Origin: Denitrificimonas caeni DSM 24390
GTDB taxonomy: Bacteria > Pseudomonadota > Gammaproteobacteria > Pseudomonadales > Pseudomonadaceae
Assembly: GCF_000421765.1 (NCBI RefSeq)
Contig: NZ_ATXQ01000001.1
Coordinates: 434,001 to 498,000 of the forward strand
Direction: 5' to 3'
Length of the DNA: 64,000 bases
The notes beneath the pieces were generated by a model. It made no database searches, had not been told where the DNA came from, and was given only the letters and a program-made list of their open reading frames with translations. This document shows, piece after piece, positions 47,350-57,283 of this stretch. The position numbers and the translations under genes are program-made. Each line of letters opens with the position of its first letter. The first letter of the stretch is position 1.

Positions 47350-50184
47350 CTACAAGTTCAACAAAGCCTCATTCAAGCGCTTTTCCAACACTGTTTTACG
47401 TTGTAAATAATGCATTGTTTGCACATTGTCATGCTGCAATACTTTTGAAAGATCAAGGTCAGTTATATAACACGGATAACGCTCAGCTGAATGTCGCATG
47501 CCTAAAATATATCGCGCGACATACTGGTAAAGCTTGGCACCATACTCGAGCTCTGAGAACTCTTGATGATTGCAATACAAAGTGTGAGTGCCGTCGTCTT
47601 CATAGATAACTTGCACAGCGTAAAACGCGTGTTCTATGGCATTATCGCGCCACTGGCGACGCTCAATTAGCTGCGGCTGTCCAGTACCATCAGGAAGAAT
47701 ACGATGATAGTTGACATTTAATGATACCGTTTCAGCCTGAGGTTCAACAAAACTTTCGGTTACATTGTGTCGATACAGCAAAGAATTTAAAAACCTGTGC
47801 AATGGCATCAATAACGCTTGCTCACTCACAAAAGGCTGGTTGTGCTGCCACAAACCATTGCGTTCATCCAGCACATAGAGATGCGCATGCTGATCATGCA
47901 CTCGATAAAAAACCTGCAACGCATCAGAACGTCCAACCGGCAATATAAATTTCAGCACATGCCCTTGCAAAGCATATTCATCCACACGCCAACGAATATA
48001 CTGCGCTTGTTCTTGTGATAAATATTCTGTTAGCTCAGCAACATCAGTAAATGTCATGTGACCTGCACGCTTCGCGCGCCACTCCAACACATGATATTGC
48101 TGTTCAATTTGCAATAAGTAACGGCTATCACTGGCTAAGTACGCATTGGAAAAAACTTGAGTAATCACTTGCTCAACGCGCTGCACAATAGAGGCGGCGC
48201 GATTTCGACAAAAGCAGCTCACCTGAATATGCGGCATAACGGTTTGCCCTGCACTTTCATTCAACAGCGCAGCTAAGCACTGCAATAAAGCACTGTCTCC
48301 GGTATAGCGACTGACCAGCAATTCATTCCAGCTGTTTAACGTGATCTGATCAATGCTCAAAACCAGGTTCTCCCGCAACCCGGAAAAACCTAAAGCATCA
48401 ACCTGCTCGCTGGCCATGTGCACGTTGGCTTGGCTATGCTTAGGCAGCGGATCAACGCCAAGATTGACTATTAAAAGTACCTTTTGCGGATAACTACTCG
48501 CCAACAAAGCTTCTTCATCAACTGCCACAAACGGCAAGCTCAACGACTGTCGCAAACTTTTTAAAATGCCATGTAACTCAACTTCACTCAGATCACTATC
48601 AACAACGCTCAAAGACACTCTTGTGGACTCATCAATAATGCCGTTTAGATGAGCCCACGCCAAGACTGGCAATAACTCTTTAGTACGCTTCAATGGCGAA
48701 TGATTACGCCACTCTTGACCCGCTAAGCTCCCGCGAAAAAAGCCCCAAGAAACCTGATCTGACTCACTATCGACGCACTGCGCTAACGTTAAAGTATCTT
48801 CCGACAAGTCAGGAGCAATGCCTGGGTTCAGATACTCAACCTTACCGGCTTTGCGCTCAAATGCTGCATATAAACGCCGGCCTAGCACAGCTAAATCACG
48901 CGCATTGATCGCCTGCATGACCTGCGTACGTCGAGCGAACTGGCTTAAAAAACGATAGCTGTACATCAACTCATTCACAAGCAGACGTCGTTCTTGTTGT
49001 GTTTGGGCAATTTTCCAGTTATTACGACGGTCTAAATTACTCAACAGCGTGTCATTCCAACCCCAGCTTTGAGTCAGCTTTTCCAATAAAATGCGCTGCC
49101 AACTTTTAGCATGATGAGTTCGATTCTGGGTTAAGCGTTTGCCAACTTTGAGATAAAAACAACGGCGCACTAATTCCAGTCGCTCAAGCTCATTACGATC
49201 AAGCAAATATCGCTCTAAACGCCGGTACAACATGACATACGCATCAACATCATCACTGCTGAGTTGATTGGCATAAATGGCACGCTTAAAACTCAAGCTC
49301 AAACATTCAACCTTTGGGTGCTCTGCTGCATACACTTCTATCAATAACAGCTTAAGTAAGGATTTGTAGGGCGACTCAATGCCCTTATATAACTGCCACA
49401 TACCAGCACCAACAAATTCGCTGGCGGGAATCTGTGCTAAACAACCAAGATCAAGCACATCTTCGCTGCGCACAAAACGTTTAGCTAATAAGATCTGGCA
49501 GTATTCAGCGTAGCGATGCTCCTCTTCAACAGGCACCCACCACCATATAGGGGTGCGTCCTGCCAGCCAGATTGCAGTACGGTAAAACTCATCAAGAAGT
49601 AAATAGTGTTGTGTGGTGCCACAATCATCTAAAGACAATTGCCGCTCATCACTACTTCCATGAGAAAACTGCTCTGGCTCAATCAAAAATAAATAAATTT
49701 TTGCACCTAAGCTAGCCGCCCACGCTTGTAATAGATCGCATTTCTTACGTAACTCTTGTAACTCTCGCGATGTTAATGCAGAGCTATGACACAGCCAGAA
49801 GTCCATATCACTATTTTCGGCATACGCTACTGAACCTAGGCTGCCCATTAAAAACAGACCATGCAAAGGCTGCGCAACTTGATAACCGCGCGGCGGTTTA
49901 TAAACAAAAGAACGCGCTAAGCTTTGTGCGTCTTGCAGTAATTCTGGGCTTGGCTCATAAGCACTTAAACCAGCAGGGGTGGTTCCAGACACATAGCCTG
50001 GCAGCAAGGGATGATTCACATGCAGCAATAAGGGTATCAAACGCAAAACAAATTGCTGTCGCGTTGATTGGGTGAGATTAGCTCGTAATAAACGGTCACG
50101 ATTGACACTTAAAAATCGGTTACGCAGACGGCTTAAATCTTTACGATCAATGCCTTCGTCAATTTTTAAGCATATATCAACCAT
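47350..50184 (-). CDS. cyaA: Class I adenylate cyclase CyaA
   Basis: A 944-residue class I adenylate cyclase, which makes cyclic AMP. The catalytic N-terminal half has the family landmarks LFLMGSLGSVAYAENSDMDFWLC (nucleotidyltransferase core with the Asp pair), followed by LIEPEQFSHGSSDERQLSLDDCG, then IWLAGRTPIWWWVP. The C-terminal half is the regulatory domain. The ATG at 50184 gives the family start. It is followed upstream by the small TIGR02647 gene on the same strand. Confidence 0.95.
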   Translation of the reverse strand: MVDICLKIDEGIDRKDLSRLRNRFLSVNRDRLLRANLTQSTRQQFVLRLIPLLLHVNHPLLPGYVSGTTPAGLSAYEPSPELLQDAQSLARSFVYKPPRGYQVAQPLHGLFLMGSLGSVAYAENSDMDFWLCHSSALTSRELQELRKKCDLLQAWAASLGAKIYLFLIEPEQFSHGSSDERQLSLDDCGTTQHYLLLDEFYRTAIWLAGRTPIWWWVPVEEEHRYAEYCQILLAKRFVRSEDVLDLGCLAQIPASEFVGAGMWQLYKGIESPYKSLLKLLLIEVYAAEHPKVECLSLSFKRAIYANQLSSDDVDAYVMLYRRLERYLLDRNELERLELVRRCFYLKVGKRLTQNRTHHAKSWQRILLEKLTQSWGWNDTLLSNLDRRNNWKIAQTQQERRLLVNELMYSYRFLSQFARRTQVMQAINARDLAVLGRRLYAAFERKAGKVEYLNPGIAPDLSEDTLTLAQCVDSESDQVSWGFFRGSLAGQEWRNHSPLKRTKELLPVLAWAHLNGIIDESTRVSLSVVDSDLSEVELHGILKSLRQSLSLPFVAVDEEALLASSYPQKVLLIVNLGVDPLPKHSQANVHMASEQVDALGFSGLRENLVLSIDQITLNSWNELLVSRYTGDSALLQCLAALLNESAGQTVMPHIQVSCFCRNRAASIVQRVEQVITQVFSNAYLASDSRYLLQIEQQYHVLEWRAKRAGHMTFTDVAELTEYLSQEQAQYIRWRVDEYALQGHVLKFILPVGRSDALQVFYRVHDQHAHLYVLDERNGLWQHNQPFVSEQALLMPLHRFLNSLLYRHNVTESFVEPQAETVSLNVNYHRILPDGTGQPQLIERRQWRDNAIEHAFYAVQVIYEDDGTHTLYCNHQEFSELEYGAKLYQYVARYILGMRHSAERYPCYITDLDLSKVLQHDNVQTMHYLQRKTVLEKRLNEALLNL

Positions 50185-50199
50185 GACCGAGCAACCGAA

Positions 50200-50436
50200 C
50201 TAGTCGATTGCCAAAACAGTCAACACCGCTTGCGCATGTGCTGCTGCTTCAAGACCCAAGCTGGTTAAAAAACCACCGTCGTCTTGACTGATCAGGCCTT
50301 TTTCAAATAAACGCTGGGTTGCCGCAACACGTTCTGCGCCAGCACTGCTGTGCACTTTAATACCTTCTTGTGTGCTGTCTAAGTTATATAAACATAAGAC
50401 TTCCAGTTCCGCGACGATCTCAGGGGTCCAAGACAT
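50200..50436 (-). CDS. TIGR02647 family small protein
   Basis: A 78-residue soluble protein that begins MSWTPEIVAELEVLCLYNLDSTQEGIKVHS and has the block VAATQRLFEKGLISQDDGGFLTSLGLEAA. It matches the TIGR02647 family of short proteins found in pseudomonads next to cyaA. The helical pattern may be a small DNA-binding fold, but that is a guess. It lies 15 bp upstream of cyaA on the same strand, so it is likely co-transcribed. Confidence 0.78.
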   Translation of the reverse strand: MSWTPEIVAELEVLCLYNLDSTQEGIKVHSSAGAERVAATQRLFEKGLISQDDGGFLTSLGLEAAAHAQAVLTVLAID

Positions 50437-50495
50437 ATTGTATCTCCACCTATGGTTTAGCTAATAAAGAGCTTGCGGAGCAACTGCTGTGCATC

Positions 50496-50963
50496 TTAGG
50501 AGGCATCAGGCAGTTGCGGTAGTGTACGTAATGCACGTTCATAAGCTTCCATATCAAAGGCATGGTCTGCCTCCAACATTTCACTAATTTGCCACGCTAA
50601 GACTTGCGCCATCATCTGCACAATCTCTTCGCGTGTATGCCCTACTAAAGTCAGTTTATTGAGCACCGCTTGCACTGCTGGCGGCTGTTGCGCGGCCAAC
50701 TGGTTTTCAATTGCTTCAAGCAAACGCTCTTCAACAAACTGTTCTTCATCTTCATCAACGCCAGCATCTGCTGCAGCGCTGTCTGGCAGCTCTGCCACAG
50801 CTTCCACAATGGTTTCGTCCACTAGCGTGCCGTGCTCATCGAGTTGACACAAAGTGCAATCATCGGCATCGCCTTGATTGGTTTCCACATAACGTATCTT
50901 GCGACTGGCTGAAGAGCGGTCTGCCGATACTTTAAAACGTGCATCTCTCGGTTGATCAGTCAC
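50496..50963 (-). CDS. Acidic hypothetical protein
   Basis: A 155-residue acidic protein with no signal peptide or membrane segment. The N-terminus is polar and basic, followed by a CTLCQLDEHG stretch. An Asp/Glu-rich middle (about 60-90) leads into a helical C-terminal domain (ALNKLTLVGHTREEIVQMMAQVLAWQISEMLE). I do not recognise a family beyond similar hypothetical genes of Pseudomonas near argH. It lies 36 bp downstream of the argH gene end on the same strand, so it may be in one transcript with argH. Confidence 0.7.
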   Translation of the reverse strand: MTDQPRDARFKVSADRSSASRKIRYVETNQGDADDCTLCQLDEHGTLVDETIVEAVAELPDSAAADAGVDEDEEQFVEERLLEAIENQLAAQQPPAVQAVLNKLTLVGHTREEIVQMMAQVLAWQISEMLEADHAFDMEAYERALRTLPQLPDAS

Positions 50964-50999
50964 TCTGTTACCTCCTCGCTGATATGTTGCAGGCCAGCA

Positions 51000-52394
51000 T
51001 TAACGATTGTTTAATAAATCACGACCACGCTGCACGGCAGCACGTACTTGTGCAGGGGCAGTGCCGCCGATATGGTTACGTGCGTTGACTGAGCCTTCTA
51101 AGGTCAACACCTCAAACACATCATCAGCAATATGGCTGCTGAATTGCTGCAGTTCGGCCAAGCTCATTTGCGCTAAATCTTTACCGGTTTTCACGCCATA
51201 ACCGACGGCATGACCAACAATTTCATGACAGTCACGGAACGGCAAACCTTTACCAACCAAGTAATCAGCTAGGTCTGTCGCGGTAGAGAAGCCACGCAGC
51301 GCCGCTTCGCGCATCATCTCTTGCTTAGGCACAATGGCTGGCACCATATCGGCAAACGCACGCAGACTGTCACGCAAGGTGTCAGCCGCATCAAATAAGG
51401 GTTCTTTATCTTCTTGGTTATCTTTGTTATAGGCCAAAGGTTGGCCTTTCATCAAGGTTAACAAGCCCATCAAGGCGCCAAATACGCGACCACTTTTACC
51501 GCGCACGAGCTCTGGCACATCAGGGTTTTTCTTTTGCGGCATAATCGAGCTGCCGGTGCAGAAGCGATCGGGCAAATCAATAAACTGGAACTGCGCTGAA
51601 GTCCACAGTACCAACTCTTCAGAGAAGCGTGATAAATGCATCATCGCAATGCTGGCCGCAGCGCAAAATTCGATAGCAAAGTCGCGATCGGAGACGCCAT
51701 CTAAGGAGTTGCCAGAAACTGCTTCAAAACCCAGCAGCTCACAGGTCATTTCCCGGTCAATCGGGTACGTCGTACCGGCCAATGCCGCACTGCCCAATGG
51801 CATACGGTTGGTGCGCTTACGGCAATCCACTAAGCGTTCATAATCACGCGAGAGCATTTCAAACCAAGCCAGCATGTGGTGACCAAAAGTCACTGGTTGT
51901 GCAGTTTGTAGGTGAGTAAAGCCCGGCATAATGGTTGCAGCATGCTCTTGCGCCAAGCCCAACAAACCTTCTTGTAAGCGGGTTAACTGCGACAAAATCA
52001 AATCAATTTCATCGCGCAACCACAGGCGAATGTCGGTAGCAACTTGGTCATTACGACTGCGACCGGTGTGCAGTTTTTTACCAACAATACCAACCTGCTC
52101 GGTGAGACGCGCTTCGATGTTCATGTGCACATCTTCAAGCTCGGTGCTCCAAACGAACTGACCGGCTTCGATTTCTTTTTCAATCGCCTGCAAGCCAGCA
52201 ATCACCGTATCGCGCTCGTCGTTGGTTAATACACCAACCTTAGCCAACATCGTTGCGTGAGCAATCGAGCCCATGATGTCATGACGATAAAGGCGCTGAT
52301 CAAAATCGACCGAGGCGGTAAAGCGCGCGACAAAAGCATCAACCGGCTCACTAAAACGGCCGCCCCACGACTGATTGGTTTTTTCCTTGCTCAT
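51000..52394 (-). CDS. argH: Argininosuccinate lyase ArgH
   Basis: ArgH cleaves argininosuccinate to arginine and fumarate. The 464-residue product has the fumarase-superfamily signature [12 protein letters not shown], the [13 protein letters not shown] block, and TRPxTFGHH-like segment [12 protein letters not shown]. The first residues [22 protein letters not shown] match the family start; the ATG at 52394 is preferred over the longer frame to 52415. Confidence 0.96.
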   Translation of the reverse strand: MSKEKTNQSWGGRFSEPVDAFVARFTASVDFDQRLYRHDIMGSIAHATMLAKVGVLTNDERDTVIAGLQAIEKEIEAGQFVWSTELEDVHMNIEARLTEQVGIVGKKLHTGRSRNDQVATDIRLWLRDEIDLILSQLTRLQEGLLGLAQEHAATIMPGFTHLQTAQPVTFGHHMLAWFEMLSRDYERLVDCRKRTNRMPLGSAALAGTTYPIDREMTCELLGFEAVSGNSLDGVSDRDFAIEFCAAASIAMMHLSRFSEELVLWTSAQFQFIDLPDRFCTGSSIMPQKKNPDVPELVRGKSGRVFGALMGLLTLMKGQPLAYNKDNQEDKEPLFDAADTLRDSLRAFADMVPAIVPKQEMMREAALRGFSTATDLADYLVGKGLPFRDCHEIVGHAVGYGVKTGKDLAQMSLAELQQFSSHIADDVFEVLTLEGSVNARNHIGGTAPAQVRAAVQRGRDLLNNR

Positions 52395-52467
52395 TGAACC
52401 TGCCCAGCTAAACAATAAAAGATGTGCACATAATAACAGGATGAAGCCTGCTTATGCCGTCACTGTC

Positions 52468-52908
52468 TCAATTATGTACGCCATGTTGCTTGAGCCAGCT
52501 CAATAATTGCGTTAAAGACAAAGCCCCACTTTGTCTGGCGATCTCTTGACCGTTACGAAACAGCAATAAACTTGGTATCGAACGGATACCCAACTCGCCT
52601 GATAACGCTGGGTGCGCTTCACTGTCGAGCTTGCCAAAACGGCACTGACTACTTAGTTGCTCTGCGGCTTGACTAAAAGTTGGCGCAAATTGTCGGCAAG
52701 GTCCACACCAACTGGCCCATACATCAACCAGCAAGGGAATATCACCTTTACTCTGCTGTTTAAAAGTAGCTGTATCCAAAGCAAACGGCTGATTGGTAAA
52801 AACCGCTTGTTTGCACGAGCCACACTGCGGTTGCGCTTGCCGTTTAGCACTGGGGATTCGGTTTAGGGTGGCGCAATGCGCACAAGGAACAATAATAGTC
52901 TCAGTCAT
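52468..52908 (-). CDS. trxC: Thioredoxin 2 (TrxC)
   Basis: A 146-residue thioredoxin with an added N-terminal zinc-binding domain (CAHC at 9-12 and CGSC at 29-32), the hallmark of TrxC. The active site is WCGPC at 67-71, and the cis-Pro loop is IRSIPSLLLF. It reduces protein disulfides and helps oxidative stress defence. GAGGGT lies upstream of the ATG at 52908. The next gene to the right, a pseudopilin, is divergent. Confidence 0.93.
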   Translation of the reverse strand: MTETIIVPCAHCATLNRIPSAKRQAQPQCGSCKQAVFTNQPFALDTATFKQQSKGDIPLLVDVWASWCGPCRQFAPTFSQAAEQLSSQCRFGKLDSEAHPALSGELGIRSIPSLLLFRNGQEIARQSGALSLTQLLSWLKQHGVHN

Positions 52909-53054
52909 TTCTATACCCTCTTTATTCAACACTCGATTACTTTACCTAATTATTAATTATATAGCTCAAGCGTCACCTGTGATTTGCCTAAACATGATTC
53001 TTAGACTACAACTTTAATCATTCATGGACGAATAGATTGCAGCACGGAGGCTGT

Positions 53055-53561
53055 ATGTTTATGAGCAAGCAACGCGCTTTTACTTTAGTAGAAATGTTGA
53101 TTGTGTTGGCTTTGCTGGCAATTTTTGCCCAAGTTGCAGTGCCAGCATTTCAAAACTTCATCGAAGCAAATCAGCAACAAGCACTACAAGAGCAGATTAC
53201 CCGGGCGGTGCAGAACGCGCGAACCCATGCTGTCACCCATCGGGTACAGGTTGAGTTATGCGGCAGCCGGGACGGCATCGTTTGTCACAATGACTGGTCA
53301 GAGGGTTGGTTACTGCGTGAAGTCAAACAAACCACCCCTTTACATATAACCCGCTTAGACAGCAGTAAAAAACGCTTACAATGGAGTGGCTTTCAACACA
53401 AGATTCAGTTTCATCGCAATGGCAATAGCCCAACCGGTAATGGACGCTTTTATAGCTGCCACAAACAACGCATCAGCTGGCAACTGGTCCTCAATCGCCA
53501 AGGCCGCTTACGGGTCGCCAGCAGCAGTGAAAATGAGGAAGAAACCGCACGCTGTAGTTGA
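53055..53561 (+). CDS. Lone type IV pseudopilin (GspH/FimT family)
   Basis: A 168-residue protein with a type III (prepilin) signal: short basic leader, cleavage site RAF followed by TLVE, then a 20-residue hydrophobic helix (MLIVLALLAIFAQVAVPAF). PilD-type peptidase would cut between Ala and Phe. The C-terminal part has a Cys in CGSRDG, another in IVCHNDW, and the FYSCHKQRISWQLVLNRQGRLRV stretch, typical of the FimT/GspH fold. In Pseudomonas such minor pilins are usually clustered with other pil genes; none are nearby. It lies just upstream of algZ (81 bp), with GGAGG four bases before the ATG. Confidence 0.85.
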   Translation: MFMSKQRAFTLVEMLIVLALLAIFAQVAVPAFQNFIEANQQQALQEQITRAVQNARTHAVTHRVQVELCGSRDGIVCHNDWSEGWLLREVKQTTPLHITRLDSSKKRLQWSGFQHKIQFHRNGNSPTGNGRFYSCHKQRISWQLVLNRQGRLRVASSSENEEETARCS

Positions 53562-53641
53562 TGTCCGATCAGCTCACATTTCATTGCTTTTCAGCGCGCC
53601 AGCACTTGCCGCGCGCTAGCTCAACAGGTGACACTGCAAGG

Positions 53642-54730
53642 ATGAACACATCTAAACGTAACACATCATTAACTGATGATTTTTTTGTCCCAGAACTCTG
53701 CCAAGCAGAGGCTTTGCTGGGACTCGTGCTATTGGCCGAATTATTAGTTTTTGTGCTGGTGTTAGCTGAGCCAATTACCGCTGGTTTTGACTGGATGCGT
53801 TTAGCCCTAACGTCGTTATTTGCCCAGTGGATCGTATTGTTATCAGCCGCCGCTATTTGCCGTGCTCGGCCTTTCCTAGCAAATTTATCAGCGAAAGCTG
53901 CAGTCTTCTTTATTTGTGTGCTGGTACTTTGCTTGACGCTCTTATGCACCGCGGTAGCAGAGCACTTTTATCTCACTGAAGACTTATCTCGCGAAGCCAG
54001 CAGTCAGTTATATATTCGTCACGCCTTAATCAGTTTGATTATGTGCGCGTTATTGCTGCGTTATTTCTACTTGCAAGGACAATGGCGGCGTCAGCAACAA
54101 GCTGAACTGCAAGCGCGTTTACAAGCATTGCAGGCACGGATTCACCCGCACTTTTTGTTCAACAGCCTTAACAGCATTGCCAGTTTAATTGGCTCAAACC
54201 CTGATAAAGCCGAACATGCAGTGCTTGATCTCTCGGATTTATTTCGCGCCAGCTTAGCCAAGCCTAACGCTTTATCGACGTGGCGCGATGAGCTCGCTTT
54301 AGCAAAACAATACTTATCGATTGAACAATATCGGCTAGGTAAGCGTCTACAAGTGGTATGGAATGTTGAGAATGTGCCCAATGATTTGCCGATACCCCAC
54401 TTGACTGTGCAACCCTTATTAGAAAACGCGGTGATCTATGGTATTCAGCCAAGCATTCAAGGCGGCTGTATTGAGATTAACGCCACTTATCTACAAGGTG
54501 TGCTAAAACTCCAAGTCAGCAACCCTTTTATGCATAGCGATACCTCGAGCAATCCTCGCGGCACGCGCTTAGCGCTGAACAATATTGAAGCGCGCTTAAA
54601 AGTGCTATTTGGCTCCACCGCGCGCCTTACCATCCAACAACAACTTGATCGTTACACCACAAGTCTGAGCTATCCCTGCTCAAGACCCTCACCTGAGGCG
54701 CCTAAACAAGATGAAGATCTTAATCGCTGA
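53642..54730 (+). CDS. algZ: Sensor histidine kinase AlgZ (FimS), LytS type
   Basis: A 362-residue membrane histidine kinase that pairs with AlgR to control twitching, alginate and biofilm traits in Pseudomonas. Four hydrophobic segments lie at about 21-43, 53-73, 86-103 and 128-144. The cytoplasmic LytS-type domain follows, with the phospho-acceptor region ARIHPHFLFNSLNSIASLI (His168 or His170) and N-box PLLENAVIYGI. As in P. aeruginosa, the classical G-box is poorly conserved. The gene overlaps algR by 20 bp. The ATG at 53642 gives the expected length (358 in P. aeruginosa). Confidence 0.92.
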   Translation: MNTSKRNTSLTDDFFVPELCQAEALLGLVLLAELLVFVLVLAEPITAGFDWMRLALTSLFAQWIVLLSAAAICRARPFLANLSAKAAVFFICVLVLCLTLLCTAVAEHFYLTEDLSREASSQLYIRHALISLIMCALLLRYFYLQGQWRRQQQAELQARLQALQARIHPHFLFNSLNSIASLIGSNPDKAEHAVLDLSDLFRASLAKPNALSTWRDELALAKQYLSIEQYRLGKRLQVVWNVENVPNDLPIPHLTVQPLLENAVIYGIQPSIQGGCIEINATYLQGVLKLQVSNPFMHSDTSSNPRGTRLALNNIEARLKVLFGSTARLTIQQQLDRYTTSLSYPCSRPSPEAPKQDEDLNR

Positions 54731-55451
54731 TGATGAGCCTTTAGCTCGCGAACGCCTAACTCGGCTGGTTAAAGACATTGCACACTGCAGCGTATTGCAA
54801 CCCAGCGCAGAAAACGGTCATGAAGCGTTAGAACTCGTCGAACGCTTAAAACCTGACGTCCTGCTGCTCGATATTGGCATGCCTGGTTTAGACGGCTTGC
54901 AGGTTGCAGCACAACTCTGCGAGCAAAGTGACGCACCGGCAGTAATTTTTTGCACTGCGCATGATGAGTTTGCCCTACAGGCCTTTGATGTCAGCGCCAT
55001 TGGCTATTTGGTTAAACCGGTACGCGCTGAACAGTTAGCCGCAGCCTTAGAAAAAGCCCAGCGCCTCAATCGTGTGCAACTTGCCGCATTATCACGCGCG
55101 CCCAATGCAATCAACGCGCCGCGCAGCCATCTCAGCGCACGCACCCATAAAGGTATTGAGCTGATTCCGTTAGAACATGTGATTCATTTTTTAGCCGACA
55201 ATAAATATGTCACCTTGCGCCATCTACACGGCGAAACCTTGCTGGATGAATCTTTAAAATCGCTTGAAGATGAGTTTGGCGAACGCTTTGTGCGCATTCA
55301 CCGCAATGCTTTAGTCAGCCGTGCGCATATTGAACGTTTGCAGCGTAATGACAACGGTCACTTCGAACTGCACCTACGTGACCTACCAGAACCGCTTGCC
55401 GTCAGCCGCCGACATGTTGCCGGAGTCCGTAAATTAATGGATGAACTCTAA
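54711..55451 (+). CDS. algR: LytTR response regulator AlgR
   Basis: A 246-residue regulator with an N-terminal receiver domain (acidic ADDEP at 6-10, phosphorylation site Asp54 in LLLDIGMPGLDG, CTAHDEFALQAFD) and a C-terminal LytTR DNA-binding domain (IHFLADNKYVTLRHL, then RFVRIHRNALVSRAHIERLQRN). In P. aeruginosa AlgR activates the minor pilin operon and alginate genes. It is coupled to algZ by overlap; hemC follows 95 bp later, as in Pseudomonas. Confidence 0.95.
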   Translation: MKILIADDEPLARERLTRLVKDIAHCSVLQPSAENGHEALELVERLKPDVLLLDIGMPGLDGLQVAAQLCEQSDAPAVIFCTAHDEFALQAFDVSAIGYLVKPVRAEQLAAALEKAQRLNRVQLAALSRAPNAINAPRSHLSARTHKGIELIPLEHVIHFLADNKYVTLRHLHGETLLDESLKSLEDEFGERFVRIHRNALVSRAHIERLQRNDNGHFELHLRDLPEPLAVSRRHVAGVRKLMDEL

Positions 55452-55503
55452 CTCTTTGCAGAAAACTTGACCCACCACATGAGGCAAGCCTGTGCCGTGC
55501 CTG

Positions 55504-55532
55504 TTATCATCCATCGCATATGTATTTATAAT
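55504..55532 (+). promoter_or_regulatory. Sigma-70 promoter for hemC
   Basis: TTATCA (55504-55509) and a perfect TATAAT (55527-55532) are separated by 17 bp, 14 bp before the hemC ATG at 55547. The very short leader is unusual for a protein-coding gene of this kind. Confidence 0.5.
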
Positions 55533-55546
55533 TTTGGATCATAACT

Positions 55547-56506
55547 ATGTCTGCAACTGATCAGTCTGTTCGTGAAATTCGTATCGCTACCCGCAAAAGT
55601 GCTTTAGCGCTGTGGCAAGCAGAGTTTGTCAAAGCTGAACTTGAAGCCGCTCACCCTCACCTCAAGGTGACCTTAGTGCCGATGGTCAGCCGTGGCGACC
55701 AATTGCTGGACTCGCCTTTATCAAAAATTGGCGGCAAAGGTCTATTTGTTAAAGAACTAGAAACTGCATTACTAGCCAAAGAAGCTGACATTGCAGTGCA
55801 CTCAATGAAAGACGTGCCGATGGCCTTTCCTGAAGGTTTAGGCCTGTATTGTGTGTGTGAGCGTGAAGATCCACGTGATGCCTTTGTATCGAATAACTAC
55901 GCTAACTTAGACGCACTACCGCAAGGCAGTATCGTTGGCACCTCAAGCCTGCGCCGCCAAGCCCAACTGCTAGCGCAGCGCCCTGATTTACAAATTAATT
56001 TTTTACGCGGCAACGTCAATACGCGTTTAGCAAAATTGGATGCTGGCGAATACGACGCTATCATTCTCGCCGCAGCAGGTTTGTTACGTTTAGGCTTTGC
56101 TGAGCGCATTCGTAGTAGCCTCGACGTCAGCAGTAGCTTGCCTGCTGGCGGACAAGGTGCTGTAGGTATCGAGTGCCGCAGCGATGATGCCGAGATTCAT
56201 GCTTTATTAAAACCTTTACACCATGCCGATACTGCCGTGCGCGTTACTGCTGAGCGTGCACTGAACAAACACCTCAACGGTGGCTGCCAAGTGCCGATCG
56301 CCTGCTATGCAGTATTAGAAGGTGAACAACTATGGCTGCGCGGCTTCGTGGGTCAACCAGACGCTTCAATCCTATTGCGTGCAGAACAACGCGCCCATAA
56401 GAAGGACGCTGAAGCCTTAGGTATTGCTGTCGCCGAAGATTTACTAGCGCAAGGTGCAGGAGAAATCCTGGCCGCTTTATACGCTGAAGAGACGCCAGTA
56501 ACGTGA
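55547..56506 (+). CDS. hemC: Porphobilinogen deaminase HemC
   Basis: HemC joins four porphobilinogen units into hydroxymethylbilane. The 319-residue product has [15 protein letters not shown] at the start, the VHSMKDVPM motif with the catalytic Asp, [16 protein letters not shown], and the cofactor-anchoring Cys in [10 protein letters not shown] near residue 246. Its GTG-start neighbour hemD overlaps the stop by 4 bp. Part of the algR-hemC-hemD-hemX-hemY run. Confidence 0.96.
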   Translation: MSATDQSVREIRIATRKSALALWQAEFVKAELEAAHPHLKVTLVPMVSRGDQLLDSPLSKIGGKGLFVKELETALLAKEADIAVHSMKDVPMAFPEGLGLYCVCEREDPRDAFVSNNYANLDALPQGSIVGTSSLRRQAQLLAQRPDLQINFLRGNVNTRLAKLDAGEYDAIILAAAGLLRLGFAERIRSSLDVSSSLPAGGQGAVGIECRSDDAEIHALLKPLHHADTAVRVTAERALNKHLNGGCQVPIACYAVLEGEQLWLRGFVGQPDASILLRAEQRAHKKDAEALGIAVAEDLLAQGAGEILAALYAEETPVT

Positions 56507-57273
56507 AGCCATGGCGTGTACTGATCACTCGGCCAGCTGCTGACAGCGCAGTCCTTGCTGCGCTATTGGCCGAGCAGCACATTTATAGTAGTAGCCTGCC
56601 TCTTTTAGACATTCAAGCGCTGCCAGAAACACCCGAACAACGCTCTCTGATGCTTAACCTTGATCGCTACTGCGCGGTGATTGTAGTCAGTAAGCCTGCC
56701 GCGGTATTAGGCTTACAACGCCTTGATCAATACTGGCCGCAGCCGCTTGCCGAACAACACTGGTTCAGCGTTGGCGCGGGTACTGGTCGAATTCTGGCCG
56801 ACTACGGTCTCTCCGTCAGCTGGCCAGAACACGGCGATGACAGTGAAGCCTTGCTCGCATTACCGAAGTTTTTAGACACCATCAATACGTCTGATCCACG
56901 CATCTTAATTATGCGCGCTGATGTCGGCCGTGATTTCCTCGCTGAACAATTAAGACAACGTGGTGCGCAGGTTGACTTTTTAGCACTTTATCGTCGGCGC
57001 TTACCCGTTTATCCTACAGGGACATTAGTGACACGCATCCAACAAGAACAGCTCAACGGCCTCGTGGTCAGCAGCGAACAGGGATTACGTCACTTAATTG
57101 AATTAGCTGGAGAGGCATGGCCAACCTTAGCCTCTTTAACTTTATTTGTACCGAGTCCACGCGTTGCAAGAATCGCCCAAGAACTAGGCGCGCAGCATGT
57201 GATTGATTGTCGAGGCGCCAGTAATCAGGCTTTATTAAACGCCTTGAACGCGCATGCAGCTCCAACAGTATAA
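56503..57273 (+). CDS. hemD: Uroporphyrinogen-III synthase HemD
   Basis: HemD closes and inverts the D-ring to give uroporphyrinogen III. The 256-residue product has the two-domain family pattern: [16 protein letters not shown] at the start, [37 protein letters not shown] and a conserved [15 protein letters not shown]. The start is a GTG overlapping the hemC stop (GTGA), so the two are translationally coupled. Confidence 0.92.
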   Translation: MKPWRVLITRPAADSAVLAALLAEQHIYSSSLPLLDIQALPETPEQRSLMLNLDRYCAVIVVSKPAAVLGLQRLDQYWPQPLAEQHWFSVGAGTGRILADYGLSVSWPEHGDDSEALLALPKFLDTINTSDPRILIMRADVGRDFLAEQLRQRGAQVDFLALYRRRLPVYPTGTLVTRIQQEQLNGLVVSSEQGLRHLIELAGEAWPTLASLTLFVPSPRVARIAQELGAQHVIDCRGASNQALLNALNAHAAPTV

Positions 57274-57283
57274 GGATTTAATT

